Positions 1 through 6,534 of a DNA stretch of 6,539 nucleotides are shown in pieces (position 1 is the stretch's first letter; the number at the start of each line of letters is the position of its first letter). A program made the position numbers and the translations under genes. The notes beneath the pieces were generated by a model. It had not been told where the DNA came from and searched no databases. It saw nothing but the letters and a program-made list of their open reading frames with translations. The DNA comes from Alistipes sp. (GTDB lineage: Bacteria; Bacteroidota; Bacteroidia; Bacteroidales; Rikenellaceae): NCBI GenBank assembly GCA_017559685.1, contig JAFYQY010000106.1, positions 1 through 6,539 on the forward strand, given 5' to 3'.

Positions 1-274
1 AAGCAATAGCCTCTCCCTCACGGTCCTCATCACTTGCCAACCAAACCGTCTTCGCCTCCGAAGCAGCCTTTGTCAAGTCGGTTACGAGTTTGCTCTTCTC
101 CTTTGGAATTTCGTAGGTAGGTACAAAGCCCTTCTCGATATCGATGCTGAGTTCCTTCTTAGGAAGGTCTCGAATATGACCAAAACTCGATTTTACGACA
201 AACTCCTTGCCCAAAAACTTCTCGATGGTCTTCGCCTTCGCAGGGGACTCCACAATTACTAAATTCTCTTGCAT
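1..274 (-). CDS. topA: DNA topoisomerase I, N-terminal part (gene runs off the left edge)
   Basis: Type IA topoisomerase, which relaxes negatively supercoiled DNA by cutting and rejoining one strand. Only the first 91 codons are present, all within the TOPRIM domain. The protein starts MQENLVIVESPAKAKTIEKF, the classic opening of bacterial TopA, with the metal-binding Glu at residue 9. Residues 29-38 (SSFGHIRDLP) are the conserved 'GHIRDLP' block. Residues 81-88 (SDEDREGE) carry the DxDxE acidic triad D82, D84 and E86. The active-site Tyr and zinc-finger regions lie beyond the window. The start at 274 is the only sensible one, because the family N-terminus begins there. It lies 71 bp after the DUF4270 stop, in the same direction, with no Shine-Dalgarno motif and an A/T-rich leader. 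Identification is very secure; whether the gene is co-transcribed with its upstream neighbours is not known. Confidence 0.97.
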   Translation of the reverse strand, partial: MQENLVIVESPAKAKTIEKFLGKEFVVKSSFGHIRDLPKKELSIDIEKGFVPTYEIPKEKSKLVTDLTKAASEAKTVWLASDEDREGEAIA

Positions 275-340
275 TTCTTTTATATCTCTTTCAACACCGC
301 ACTGCCCCACCGTCAAAACTCCGTCGGGGCCCTCGTGAGT

Positions 341-370
341 GTAAACTATTTCACTAATGTATATGTCAAA
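341..370 (-). promoter_or_regulatory. weak candidate promoter for topA (Bacteroidota -33/-7 type)
   Basis: Read on the minus strand, TTTG (367-370) is followed after 18 bp by TAGTTTAC (341-348), against the consensus TTTG-N19-TAnnTTTG. All four -33 bases and four of six specified -7 bases match; the last two -7 bases do not. It spans the last codons and stop of the DUF4270 gene and would give topA a leader of about 60 nt. The A/T-richness here makes chance matches easy, so this is only a candidate. Confidence 0.25.
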
Positions 371-2031
371 TCAAACTGTATCGGCGCAGCGTTTGTGCCC
401 ACCTCGCCCTGCAATACGCTCTCGGTAAGAGCATACGGCGAGGTCGCCTCGGCACCGATATAGAGGCTACGCATCTTCTCGTCGGCCTTCGATACATCGT
501 AGGTGCCATCCTCCTGACGCATCGAGTTGAATACCTTCTGGATGTGAGCCGTAATATTCAAAATATAACAGCCACGGCTACGGTCGAGATATCCGTTGTA
601 GTTGATATCCGTATTGTAGGTACTCTCGTAGACATAGTCGTAATCGATAATCGGCGAGAGCGTATTGTAGTTCAAATATGTACCCAAACGGGTGAACGAA
701 CTATTCAACATAGGCGTCAACTGCTCGGCACGACTCTGTGTTACAGCCCAATCGTAGTCGGCACCTGCCACATATATCGTAAGCAAGCACTGGTTGATAC
801 CAAGACGAGAGTATTCACCCTGCTCGGTAGCCTCGAGTGCCACCAACTCGTTCAAGAAGTCGTCGGTGAGATATATCTCGGTTGCAGGGCCACCCAAGCC
901 CTCGACATAGCAGGTCGAAACACGAGTACGCTCCTCACGAGACTTCGAGTTACCCATCTCGATGCTATTCAACAACGATGCTCCCGACAAACCCTGCGAG
1001 TAGTCGTGCTCAACCTTATTTACCGAAGTGTTGAACTTCGACTCGCTGTCGTAGAAGTAGTAGTACATACCCACAGTATCCTGAATCATTGTCGGATCCT
1101 TCGGATTGCGACTTCTACCCTGCAACATCACGCCCGAAGCCGAAAGGTCGAGTTCGTAGAATGCACCTCGCTTATCACTCGGAGTATTCGCCAAATCGGG
1201 CTTAATATACAAACCGTAGAACTTATTCGCCCACTTCTCGTCATCGGTGTAGAACTCGACGCTGTCACGACCATAACCATCCCAATCGCTACCCGCATCG
1301 GCATAGTTGTCAGGGATAAGCATCAATCGACGAGCATAGTCCCACGAGTGCTCGGTTGTCTCCATCGGAATCATCAAGGTCGAAGGGCCCTGCTTGAGTT
1401 CGCTCTTAGGGAAGGTGAACTCGAAAATAGGCTTCGACTCATCGTAGACTGCGCTCAAGTCGCAGTTGATGTAGGCGATAGAGTCCTTCTCTCGCTTCTC
1501 GTCGTACTTCAAAACCTCGCCAGCCAACGGCTTCTTCAACTCGTAGACCTTGTAGCGAATAGGAACGAGTGTGTCACCTCCGTAGTTTTTGATCGACATA
1601 ACCAACATCATCGTGTCGAAGATTGGCTTGTAACCAAAGCCCTTCTCCTCGTCGATGGCGTTCATATAGAGCATTGACGATGCAAAGCCCGCTGTACGAA
1701 CTCCGAGCGTGTCGCTACGACGCACACCCAAATAGCCTACGCCAAGATTCGACGAAAGGAGCGAATCGGTGCGATAGAGGCGTGTCTCGACGAAGTTCTT
1801 TCCATCGAGCGAAGCGTCTATCTCCTCGTTTGACTCGGTATCGGGGTTATAACGAACGATTGTATTACCCTTAATTTTCAGATGTCGCATCACCATAACC
1901 TGATCCTCGGGCATAATGTTCGAGCCGAGGGTGTTGTCGGCAGTCATCGTACAACTTCCGAATACGAAAGTTGCCACTACGACCAACAGCGCAGATATGG
2001 TTTTACAAAATCTGTTAGAAAAGTTCCTCAT
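346..2031 (-). CDS. DUF4270 domain-containing lipoprotein
   Basis: A 561-residue predicted envelope lipoprotein of the DUF4270 family, whose biochemical role is unknown to me. The signal peptide runs MRNFSNRFCK then a hydrophobic stretch, ending in a lipobox (VFGS-C) that makes Cys27 the lipidated residue. After it comes NTLGSNIMPED, matching the 'LGS..LP.D' opening typical of the family. Residues 87-97 (RTDSLLSSNLG) and 374-388 (centred on YVEGLGGP) are other family-like blocks, and the chain ends in an alternating, beta-strand-like tail (FDLTYTLVK). I chose ATG 2031 rather than the longest ORF start at 2166. The 45 extra residues are very basic, entirely overlap the upstream gene and would bury the signal peptide. 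With this start the gene overlaps the GT5-like gene by 17 bp, suggesting translational coupling. Surface-exposed versus periplasmic location cannot be decided from sequence. Confidence 0.9.
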   Translation of the reverse strand: MRNFSNRFCKTISALLVVVATFVFGSCTMTADNTLGSNIMPEDQVMVMRHLKIKGNTIVRYNPDTESNEEIDASLDGKNFVETRLYRTDSLLSSNLGVGYLGVRRSDTLGVRTAGFASSMLYMNAIDEEKGFGYKPIFDTMMLVMSIKNYGGDTLVPIRYKVYELKKPLAGEVLKYDEKREKDSIAYINCDLSAVYDESKPIFEFTFPKSELKQGPSTLMIPMETTEHSWDYARRLMLIPDNYADAGSDWDGYGRDSVEFYTDDEKWANKFYGLYIKPDLANTPSDKRGAFYELDLSASGVMLQGRSRNPKDPTMIQDTVGMYYYFYDSESKFNTSVNKVEHDYSQGLSGASLLNSIEMGNSKSREERTRVSTCYVEGLGGPATEIYLTDDFLNELVALEATEQGEYSRLGINQCLLTIYVAGADYDWAVTQSRAEQLTPMLNSSFTRLGTYLNYNTLSPIIDYDYVYESTYNTDINYNGYLDRSRGCYILNITAHIQKVFNSMRQEDGTYDVSKADEKMRSLYIGAEATSPYALTESVLQGEVGTNAAPIQFDLTYTLVK

Positions 2032-2824
2032 AGAAACGGTTGTAGTTATCAAAAAATCCCTCCTCCTCAGGCGAGTGGTACTCGAGTACCTTCTTACCGC
2101 TCTGACGAGCATAGTCGAGCAACGCCTGGTTGGCCTTCTCTGAGCCTGCAACCACGCCATCGACATTATCTATAACGAAACGCATCACACTTTCGTATGA
2201 AGTGTCCTTCATTTTTGCAACATCGTCGCTCTCGGCTCCCTCATTAACGAGTTTCTGGCCAAGCTCGGCATTGAGCGGAGTCTTGAACTGATCCTCGTAG
2301 AGCGACACCACAATCTTCGAGTCGCAAAGAAGAGGATCGTCCTTGAACATATTGCGGAGATAGATCGGAGCAATTGCCGAGAACCAACCGTGGCAATGTA
2401 CCACGCTCGGCTTCCACTGCAACTTCTTGACTGTCTCCAACACACCACGTGCAAAGAACATCATACGAGCATCGTTATCCTCAAACTCCTTGCCCTCCTC
2501 GTTGGTCAAAACCGCCTTGCGAGAGAAGAAGTCGTCGTTGTCGATGAAGTATATCTGAATACGAGCCGAAGGAATAGACGAAACCTTGATAATCAACTGA
2601 TGGTCGTCATCGTTGATGATAAGGTTCATACCCGACAATCGTATTACCTCGTGCAACTGATTGCGGCGTTCGTTCACACAGCCATAGCGAGGCATAAATG
2701 TGCGAATCTCGTTGCCCAACTCCTGCATTGCCTGCGAAAGCTGTCGGCACAAGCCCGACTCCTCATTCTCGGGGAGGTAAGGCATTATCTGCTGACAAAT
2801 GTACAATATTTTGTTATTCACCAT
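2015..2824 (-). CDS. Short glycogen/starch synthase-like protein (GT5 N-terminal domain only)
   Basis: A 269-residue cytoplasmic protein matching the N-terminal Rossmann half of glycogen/starch synthase (GT5, ADP-glucose dependent). Landmarks are residues 5-48, where the glucan synthase opening ends in MPRYG (44-48); YFIDNDDFF (92-100), corresponding to the family's 'yFldn..yF' segment; FFARGVLE (123-130); and VVHCHGW (141-147), equivalent to 'VVHaHDW'. Two things are unusual. The ADP-glucose-binding KxGGL motif reads EESGL (21-25), lacking the Lys and one Gly. The whole C-terminal GT-B half (full-length GlgA is about 480 residues) is absent, and the next gene begins at once, so this is not a frameshifted long gene. 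Bacteroidota genomes commonly carry this short form beside DUF4270, so I read it as a stable family member rather than debris. Catalytic glycogen synthase activity is doubtful, so no symbol is given. It lies 46 bp after queA. Confidence 0.82.
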   Translation of the reverse strand: MVNNKILYICQQIMPYLPENEESGLCRQLSQAMQELGNEIRTFMPRYGCVNERRNQLHEVIRLSGMNLIINDDDHQLIIKVSSIPSARIQIYFIDNDDFFSRKAVLTNEEGKEFEDNDARMMFFARGVLETVKKLQWKPSVVHCHGWFSAIAPIYLRNMFKDDPLLCDSKIVVSLYEDQFKTPLNAELGQKLVNEGAESDDVAKMKDTSYESVMRFVIDNVDGVVAGSEKANQALLDYARQSGKKVLEYHSPEEEGFFDNYNRFYEELF

Positions 2825-2870
2825 CGCTCTTGCTTTTTATGTTTAATATACGATTATTCTTAATTTTGGT

Positions 2871-3920
2871 TTAGAGAATCAACATTGCATCGCCGTAGGT
2901 TCCGAAGCGGTAACCCTCCTCTACTGCAACCTTATAGGCATTCATTACGGTGTTGTAGCCACCAAATGCTGCCACCATCATAAGCTGCGTAGAGCCTGGA
3001 GTGTGGAGATTCGACACCATAGCGTCGGCAACGGTGAAGTCGTACGGTGCAAAGATGAACTTATTGGTCCATCCCTCCTGTGCCGTTACCATTCCGTGAG
3101 TCGAAACTACTGTCTCGAGTGTGCGCATAACGGTAGTACCGATAGCCACGACCTTGTGATTCTCACGCTTTGCCTTGTTGATAGCCTCAGCGCTCTCAGG
3201 TGTTACGAAGAACTGCTCCGAATCTACCTTGTGCTTCGACAAGTCCTCAACATCGACGGTGCGGAAGTTACCCAAGCCTGCGTGCAAAGTGACGAAAGTC
3301 TTCTCGATACCGAAAATCTCCATTCGCTTCAAGAGGTGCTTCGAGAAGTGCATACCTGCGGTAGGAGCTACCACAGCACCCTCCTTAGCTGCGAAGATTG
3401 TCTGATAGTTCTCGGCATCCTCTGGCTCGACCTTCTCTCGTACCCACGATGGAAGCGGAGTCTCGCCCAAGCGGAAGAGAACCTCCTTGAACTCCTCGTG
3501 TGGACCATCATAGAGGAATCGCAAGGTACGACCACGAGAGGTGGTATTGTCGATAACCTCTGCACCGAGAATATCGTCCTCGCCGAAGTAGAGTTTGTTA
3601 CCGATACGAATCTTGCGAGCTGGGTCTACCAATACGTCCCACAACTTCAACTCACGATTCAACTCACGCAAGAGGAACACCTCGATCTCGGCACCCGTCT
3701 TCTCCTTGTTGCCATAGAGACGAGCTGGAAAGACCTTTGTGTCGTTGAGAACAAAGGTATCACCCTCCTCGAAGTAGTCGATGATGTCCTTAAACAATTT
3801 ATGCTCAATCTCGCCTGTTTCACGGTGAACTACCAGCAATCGAGCATCATCACGATTTATCTCCGGATATTTGGCAATCAAATCCGGATTGAAATCGAAA
3901 TCATAGTGTGAAAGTTTCAT
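2871..3920 (-). CDS. queA: S-adenosylmethionine:tRNA ribosyltransferase-isomerase QueA
   Basis: Transfers and isomerises the ribose of S-adenosylmethionine onto preQ1-modified tRNA to give epoxyqueuosine at the wobble position of GUN anticodons. The 349-residue length fits the family (E. coli about 356). Conserved blocks appear in order: [10 protein letters not shown] (59-68), APTAGMHF (185-192), [11 protein letters not shown] (210-220), HKVDSEQF (230-237), GTTVMRTLE (261-269), FIFAPYDF (288-295), [11 protein letters not shown] (305-315) and the terminal [13 protein letters not shown] (337-349). Several positions differ from the E. coli pattern, for example LGNF for AGTF and LHTPGST for FHLPEST, but all blocks are in place and no truncation is seen. 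The start at 3920 ([11 protein letters not shown]) matches the usual N-terminus. It follows truB by 81 bp and is probably co-transcribed with it. Confidence 0.97.
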   Translation of the reverse strand: MKLSHYDFDFNPDLIAKYPEINRDDARLLVVHRETGEIEHKLFKDIIDYFEEGDTFVLNDTKVFPARLYGNKEKTGAEIEVFLLRELNRELKLWDVLVDPARKIRIGNKLYFGEDDILGAEVIDNTTSRGRTLRFLYDGPHEEFKEVLFRLGETPLPSWVREKVEPEDAENYQTIFAAKEGAVVAPTAGMHFSKHLLKRMEIFGIEKTFVTLHAGLGNFRTVDVEDLSKHKVDSEQFFVTPESAEAINKAKRENHKVVAIGTTVMRTLETVVSTHGMVTAQEGWTNKFIFAPYDFTVADAMVSNLHTPGSTQLMMVAAFGGYNTVMNAYKVAVEEGYRFGTYGDAMLIL

Positions 3921-4001
3921 ATTTTTTTATAAAAGTGTTACCCTCTACAAACTGTATCTCACGCAAAAAAATGCGCAATAATCACAGGTACTACGAAAAA
4001 T

Positions 4002-4715
4002 TTACTCTTTTGTTTCGTCTAAAGGCAAATTTTTCAAGAAATCGTCCAACGAAATGGCATCTTTCTCCGAAAATGCGCCATTTCGGGTACGACGCAACGA
4101 TGTGAGGTAGGCGCCACTATCGAGTGCCTGGCCTATCTCGTGCGCCAACGAGCGGATATACGTGCCCTTGCTGCACTCCACACGGATGCGCACCTTCGGC
4201 ATATCGTACTCCTCGAGCGTTATCGAGTAGATATTTATCAGCGCCTTGCGCAACTCGACCTCTTCGCCAGCACGTGCCAACTCGTAGGCACGCAATCCCT
4301 CAACCTTCTTTGCAGAGAAGATTGGCGGAGCCTGCAAGCGTTCGCCCGTAAGCGAGAGCAACGCCTCCTCGACCTTCTCACGAGTGATATGGTCGGTCGG
4401 ATAGGTTTTATCTACAGGGTGCTCCATATCGTAGCTCGGTGTTGTGGCGCCGAGCATCAGCTCTGCCACATACTCCTTACGCTCGGCCTGCAGGGCGTCC
4501 ACCTGCTTGGTCGCCTTGCCGATACAGACCAACAAAAGTCCCGTAGCCAACGGATCGAGCGTACCTGCGTGACCGATTTTGATTTTGCGATGTCCCATCT
4601 TGTTGAGACGGAACTTTATCTTACGCACCACATCGGACGAGGTCCACTCGAGCGGTTTATCGATAACCGCAACATAGCCCTCCTCCTTCGGGTTGAAATT
4701 CTTAAAATCTATCAT
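4002..4715 (-). CDS. truB: tRNA pseudouridine(55) synthase TruB
   Basis: Isomerises U55 in the T-loop of tRNAs to pseudouridine. Residues 48-59 (GHAGTLDPLATG) hold the catalytic aspartate, D54. Tyr82 in the RKEYVAELMLG segment and Tyr186/Arg188 in KGTYIRSL (183-190) match the conserved active-site Tyr and Arg positions. GAYLTSLRRTRNGAF (201-215) closes the catalytic domain. At 237 residues it is shorter than E. coli TruB (about 314) because it lacks the C-terminal PUA-like extension. The opening WTSSDVVRKIKF (24-35) fits the family. The start at 4715 is supported by this N-terminus and lies only 12 bp after the M55 peptidase stop, indicating one operon. The TAA stop leaves 81 bp before queA. 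Confidence 0.97.
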   Translation of the reverse strand: MIDFKNFNPKEEGYVAVIDKPLEWTSSDVVRKIKFRLNKMGHRKIKIGHAGTLDPLATGLLLVCIGKATKQVDALQAERKEYVAELMLGATTPSYDMEHPVDKTYPTDHITREKVEEALLSLTGERLQAPPIFSAKKVEGLRAYELARAGEEVELRKALINIYSITLEEYDMPKVRIRVECSKGTYIRSLAHEIGQALDSGAYLTSLRRTRNGAFSEKDAISLDDFLKNLPLDETKE

Positions 4716-4727
4716 ATCGTTTTATCT

Positions 4728-5564
4728 CTACTTTCTCTTTGGTTTGCCTACGATGAGTTGCTCAACGCTATGCTCCGACACCTTCTCCGTAATTCGAGGA
4801 TTAGGATTTCGGCGGTAGTCGGGGTGATAGGCTCGCACCGAGCCATTGTCAATATGCTCTCTGCGCAACACCGCAGGATATTGAGGTGTAATTATCGCTA
4901 TCTTATTGCGTTTAGCAAGCGCCTGCTTCACTCTCTTTGCAATCAGCTTATGCGACTTTTTCGGAGAGAGACATACTCCCGACTGCGTTGTTGTCGAGCG
5001 CTTAACCTGGCATACAACAACACCTGGAATCCACTCTTTAGCCTCACGACAAGCATCATCAGCACCCGACACCATTACCACAGGTACCTTGTGCTCTGCC
5101 GCAATCAAGGCATCCATACCAATCTCGCCAATCTCTCGACCATTGAGATAGAGCGCTTGCGTACGCTTCGAGTCGTAGGAGTGAGCAAGTATCGCATTTG
5201 GTGTCATCGACATTGCGTGGTATCCGAGCAGTATTATTGCTGCACTACCATCTATATTCTTAAATCTCTCGTTTGGAGTAGGGCCTTGAATAAGTTCCGC
5301 ACGTTTGTCAATCAACGTCGCATCGACGTTACAACCCCTGCCGTGGCCATCTCGCACCACGACACTCGTAGCACCCGCCTTGAAGCAGGCATCCACGCAG
5401 ACATTTATATCCTCGGCCATACGCATAGCACCCTCGCCATTGAGCACCTGCTCACGACTTGTAATGCCCGTACTACCCTCCATATCGACAAATACATAGA
5501 CCTTGAAAGCCTGTGCATTGAGTGCCAAACAGAGCAAAATTGCCGCTGTAAATAGTCGTTTCAT
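4728..5564 (-). CDS. M55 family (DppA-like) D-aminopeptidase with signal peptide
   Basis: A 278-residue predicted zinc peptidase of family M55, typified by Bacillus subtilis D-aminopeptidase DppA, which releases N-terminal D-amino acids from short peptides. By alignment from memory to DppA, all five zinc ligands are present: D27 and E29 in VDMEGSTGI, H74 in RDGHG, H116 in LGYHAM and E147 in GEIGMD. H128 in LAHSY aligns with the proposed catalytic histidine, with a one-residue gap. Unlike cytoplasmic DppA, it begins with a clear signal peptide (MKRLFTAAILLCLALNAQA) with likely cleavage after Ala19, so it should act in the periplasm. The C-terminal region is shorter than in DppA and ends in a basic GKPKRK tail. 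It starts 6 bp after the uppP stop and ends 12 bp before truB. A role in trimming peptidoglycan-derived D-Ala peptides is inference; the substrate is not shown by the sequence. Confidence 0.9.
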   Translation of the reverse strand: MKRLFTAAILLCLALNAQAFKVYVFVDMEGSTGITSREQVLNGEGAMRMAEDINVCVDACFKAGATSVVVRDGHGRGCNVDATLIDKRAELIQGPTPNERFKNIDGSAAIILLGYHAMSMTPNAILAHSYDSKRTQALYLNGREIGEIGMDALIAAEHKVPVVMVSGADDACREAKEWIPGVVVCQVKRSTTTQSGVCLSPKKSHKLIAKRVKQALAKRNKIAIITPQYPAVLRREHIDNGSVRAYHPDYRRNPNPRITEKVSEHSVEQLIVGKPKRK

Positions 5565-5570
5565 AATCTG

Positions 5571-6359
5571 CTATAACAACTGTGTAACAATCGCTACCGC
5601 ACCCGCCAAAGCGCAATATGCGGCAAACCAGATAAGTTTTCCACGCTTTACTATCTCGAGCATAAACTTGCAAGCCAACGCTCCCGTCACGAAGGCGGTC
5701 ACGAAACCCGCAATCAAAGGCACAACCTCTACTCCTCCGCCGAAGTCGCCCTTCACGATATCGAGCAAAGCATTACCGAGAATCGGAGGCAACACCATCA
5801 GGAACGAGAATTTCGCCACGCTCTCCTTCTTATTGCCGAGCAACAAGCCTGTAGCGATGGTCGAACCCGAGCGTGAAAGTCCCGGCATCGTCGCACACGC
5901 CTGCGCAATACCTATAATAAAAGAGTCACGATACGAAATTGTCTCCTTCTGGCGAGGCTTGGCGTAGTAGGCAAACGCCAACAACGCCGAGGTGCAGAGC
6001 AACATCGCTCCCACAACCCACATATTGCCCGATATTTGGTCGATATAATCTTTGCAGAATACGCCCACGATGCCGACAGGAATCATCGAGAGTACGATTT
6101 TGAGGATATAGGACTGCTCCTCGTTGATTTTGCCCGAAAAGACGAATGCACCCACGAGAAGTCGCCTAATCTCGCTCCACAACACCACGATTGTGCTCAA
6201 TACGGTTGCTGCGTGAAGGGCGATGTCGAAAGTGAGGCTCTCAGCAATCTCTACGCCCATAATCTCACGTGCAAGCTGGAGGTGTCCGCTACTCGATACG
6301 GGCAAGAACTCGGTCAAACCCTGCACCGCACCCAAGACTATCGATTCAATAACATCCAT
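5571..6359 (-). CDS. uppP: Undecaprenyl-diphosphatase UppP (BacA)
   Basis: Integral membrane phosphatase that converts undecaprenyl diphosphate to undecaprenyl phosphate, the lipid carrier for peptidoglycan and other envelope polymers; raised levels give bacitracin resistance. The 262-residue protein has several hydrophobic membrane segments. Residues 13-26 ([14 protein letters not shown]) contain the (E/Q)xxxE catalytic motif (Q13, E17) and the conserved His26. Residues 159-167 (PGLSRSGST) are the second signature, with Arg163 matching the essential arginine of E. coli UppP. The opening [15 protein letters not shown] is the standard family start, supporting ATG 6359. It is first in the run of genes here, with a good promoter about 30 bp upstream, and is followed after 6 bp by the M55 peptidase gene. 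Confidence 0.97.
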   Translation of the reverse strand: MDVIESIVLGAVQGLTEFLPVSSSGHLQLAREIMGVEIAESLTFDIALHAATVLSTIVVLWSEIRRLLVGAFVFSGKINEEQSYILKIVLSMIPVGIVGVFCKDYIDQISGNMWVVGAMLLCTSALLAFAYYAKPRQKETISYRDSFIIGIAQACATMPGLSRSGSTIATGLLLGNKKESVAKFSFLMVLPPILGNALLDIVKGDFGGGVEVVPLIAGFVTAFVTGALACKFMLEIVKRGKLIWFAAYCALAGAVAIVTQLL

Positions 6360-6386
6360 AATATGCCAAATTTATAAAAATCACCA

Positions 6387-6417
6387 CAAAGATAGAAAAA
6401 AAAACGGAAAACAGAAA
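6387..6417 (-). promoter_or_regulatory. uppP operon promoter (Bacteroidota -33/-7 type)
   Basis: On the minus strand, TTTC (6414-6417) is followed after exactly 19 bp by TATCTTTG (6387-6394). The -7 box matches TAnnTTTG perfectly, and the -33 box matches TTTG at three of four bases. The spacer includes a run of nine T. Transcription would begin roughly at 6380, giving a short A/T-rich leader of about 20 nt before the uppP ATG at 6359. This is the best promoter match in the window and probably drives uppP and the genes after it. Confidence 0.7.
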
Positions 6418-6434
6418 GCGGAGGGCGGAAAACT

Positions 6435-6520
6435 CTTGATAGGAGTTGATAGGAGCGCCGACCCTGTCGGCTTGATAGGACTTGATAGGACTTGATAGGA
6501 TAATCCTATAATATCCTATT
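6435..6520. repeat. 10-bp repeat array (CTTGATAGGA) with inverted half-copies
   Basis: Five direct copies of the 10-mer CTTGATAGGA begin at 6435, 6445 (first base G), 6471, 6481 and 6491; the last three are exact and contiguous. The second and third copies are separated by 16 bp that hold most of a GC-rich hairpin. After the last direct copy, ATCCTAT occurs at 6503-6509 and 6513-6519. It is the reverse complement of ATAGGAT and keeps the 10-bp spacing. The junction forms a perfect 15-bp palindrome (6495-6509, 7-bp arms, 1-bp centre). The array starts 17 bp upstream of the uppP -33 box. Its role is unknown. Confidence 0.85.
6457..6471. other. perfect GC-rich hairpin inside the repeat array
   Basis: GCCGAC (6457-6462) and GTCGGC (6466-6471) form a perfect 6-bp stem around a 3-nt loop. 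The structure interrupts the 10-bp repeats, and its last base is the first base of the third direct copy. There is no T-run on either side, so it is not a typical intrinsic terminator. It could be a palindromic repeat module or a protein-binding site. Confidence 0.6.
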
Positions 6521-6522
6521 AA

Positions 6523-6534
6523 GGGCGCAAGCCC
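6523..6534. other. short GC-rich hairpin with a GCAA loop near the right edge
   Basis: GGGC (6523-6526), GCAA (6527-6530) and GCCC (6531-6534) form a 4-bp stem with a GNRA-type tetraloop if read as plus-strand RNA. It lies directly beside the inverted half-copies of the 10-bp repeat, so it may belong to the same repeat mosaic, which probably continues past the window. No T-run follows within the visible sequence, so a terminator role is unsupported. Confidence 0.45.

Noticed and set aside
275..345. A possible terminator between DUF4270 and topA (GCCCC/GGGGC arms).
   Set aside because: Only a 5-bp stem around a long loop can be drawn, with no T-run after it. It does not qualify as an intrinsic terminator.
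544..1677. A 377-codon plus-strand frame opposite the DUF4270 gene.
   Set aside because: The opposite strand encodes a coherent lipoprotein with signal peptide and family motifs. The plus frame is low-complexity, dominated by Val, Arg, Ile and Leu, with no leader or domain.
2032..2166. A 45-residue N-terminal extension of the DUF4270 protein from the upstream ATG at 2166.
   Set aside because: The extension is Arg-rich, lies wholly inside the GT5-like gene and would put the signal peptide and lipobox far from the N-terminus. The ATG at 2031 gives a standard lipoprotein start.
3003..3911. A 302-codon plus-strand frame opposite queA.
   Set aside because: QueA is certain on the other strand; this frame shows no recognisable motif and is a codon-usage shadow.
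3921..4001. A small hairpin (GCGCA/TGCGT around a T-run) and a TTTG...TATAAA promoter-like pair between truB and queA.
   Set aside because: The stem is only 4-5 bp with the T-run in the loop. The promoter-like -7 element would sit almost on the queA ATG with poor consensus and spacing. Neither is convincing.
4728..4830. A possible frameshift truncating the C-terminus of the M55 peptidase, which is shorter than DppA.
   Set aside because: The alternative frames do not continue into a recognisable M55 tail. The existing frame still shows a plausible family-like end (VSEHSVEQLIVG), so natural shortening is simpler.
4140..5555. A 471-codon open frame on the plus strand opposite truB and the M55 gene.
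   Set aside because: It lies antisense to two confidently identified genes with intact catalytic motifs. Its translation is rich in Leu, Arg, His and Cys with no recognisable motif, as expected when the sense strand avoids certain codons.
6405..6433. A direct repeat CGGAAAAC at 6405-6412 and 6426-6433, 21 bp apart, around the -33 region of the uppP promoter.
   Set aside because: An 8-bp purine-rich match in an A-rich tract is easily chance. Only two copies are present and there is no symmetry to suggest an operator.
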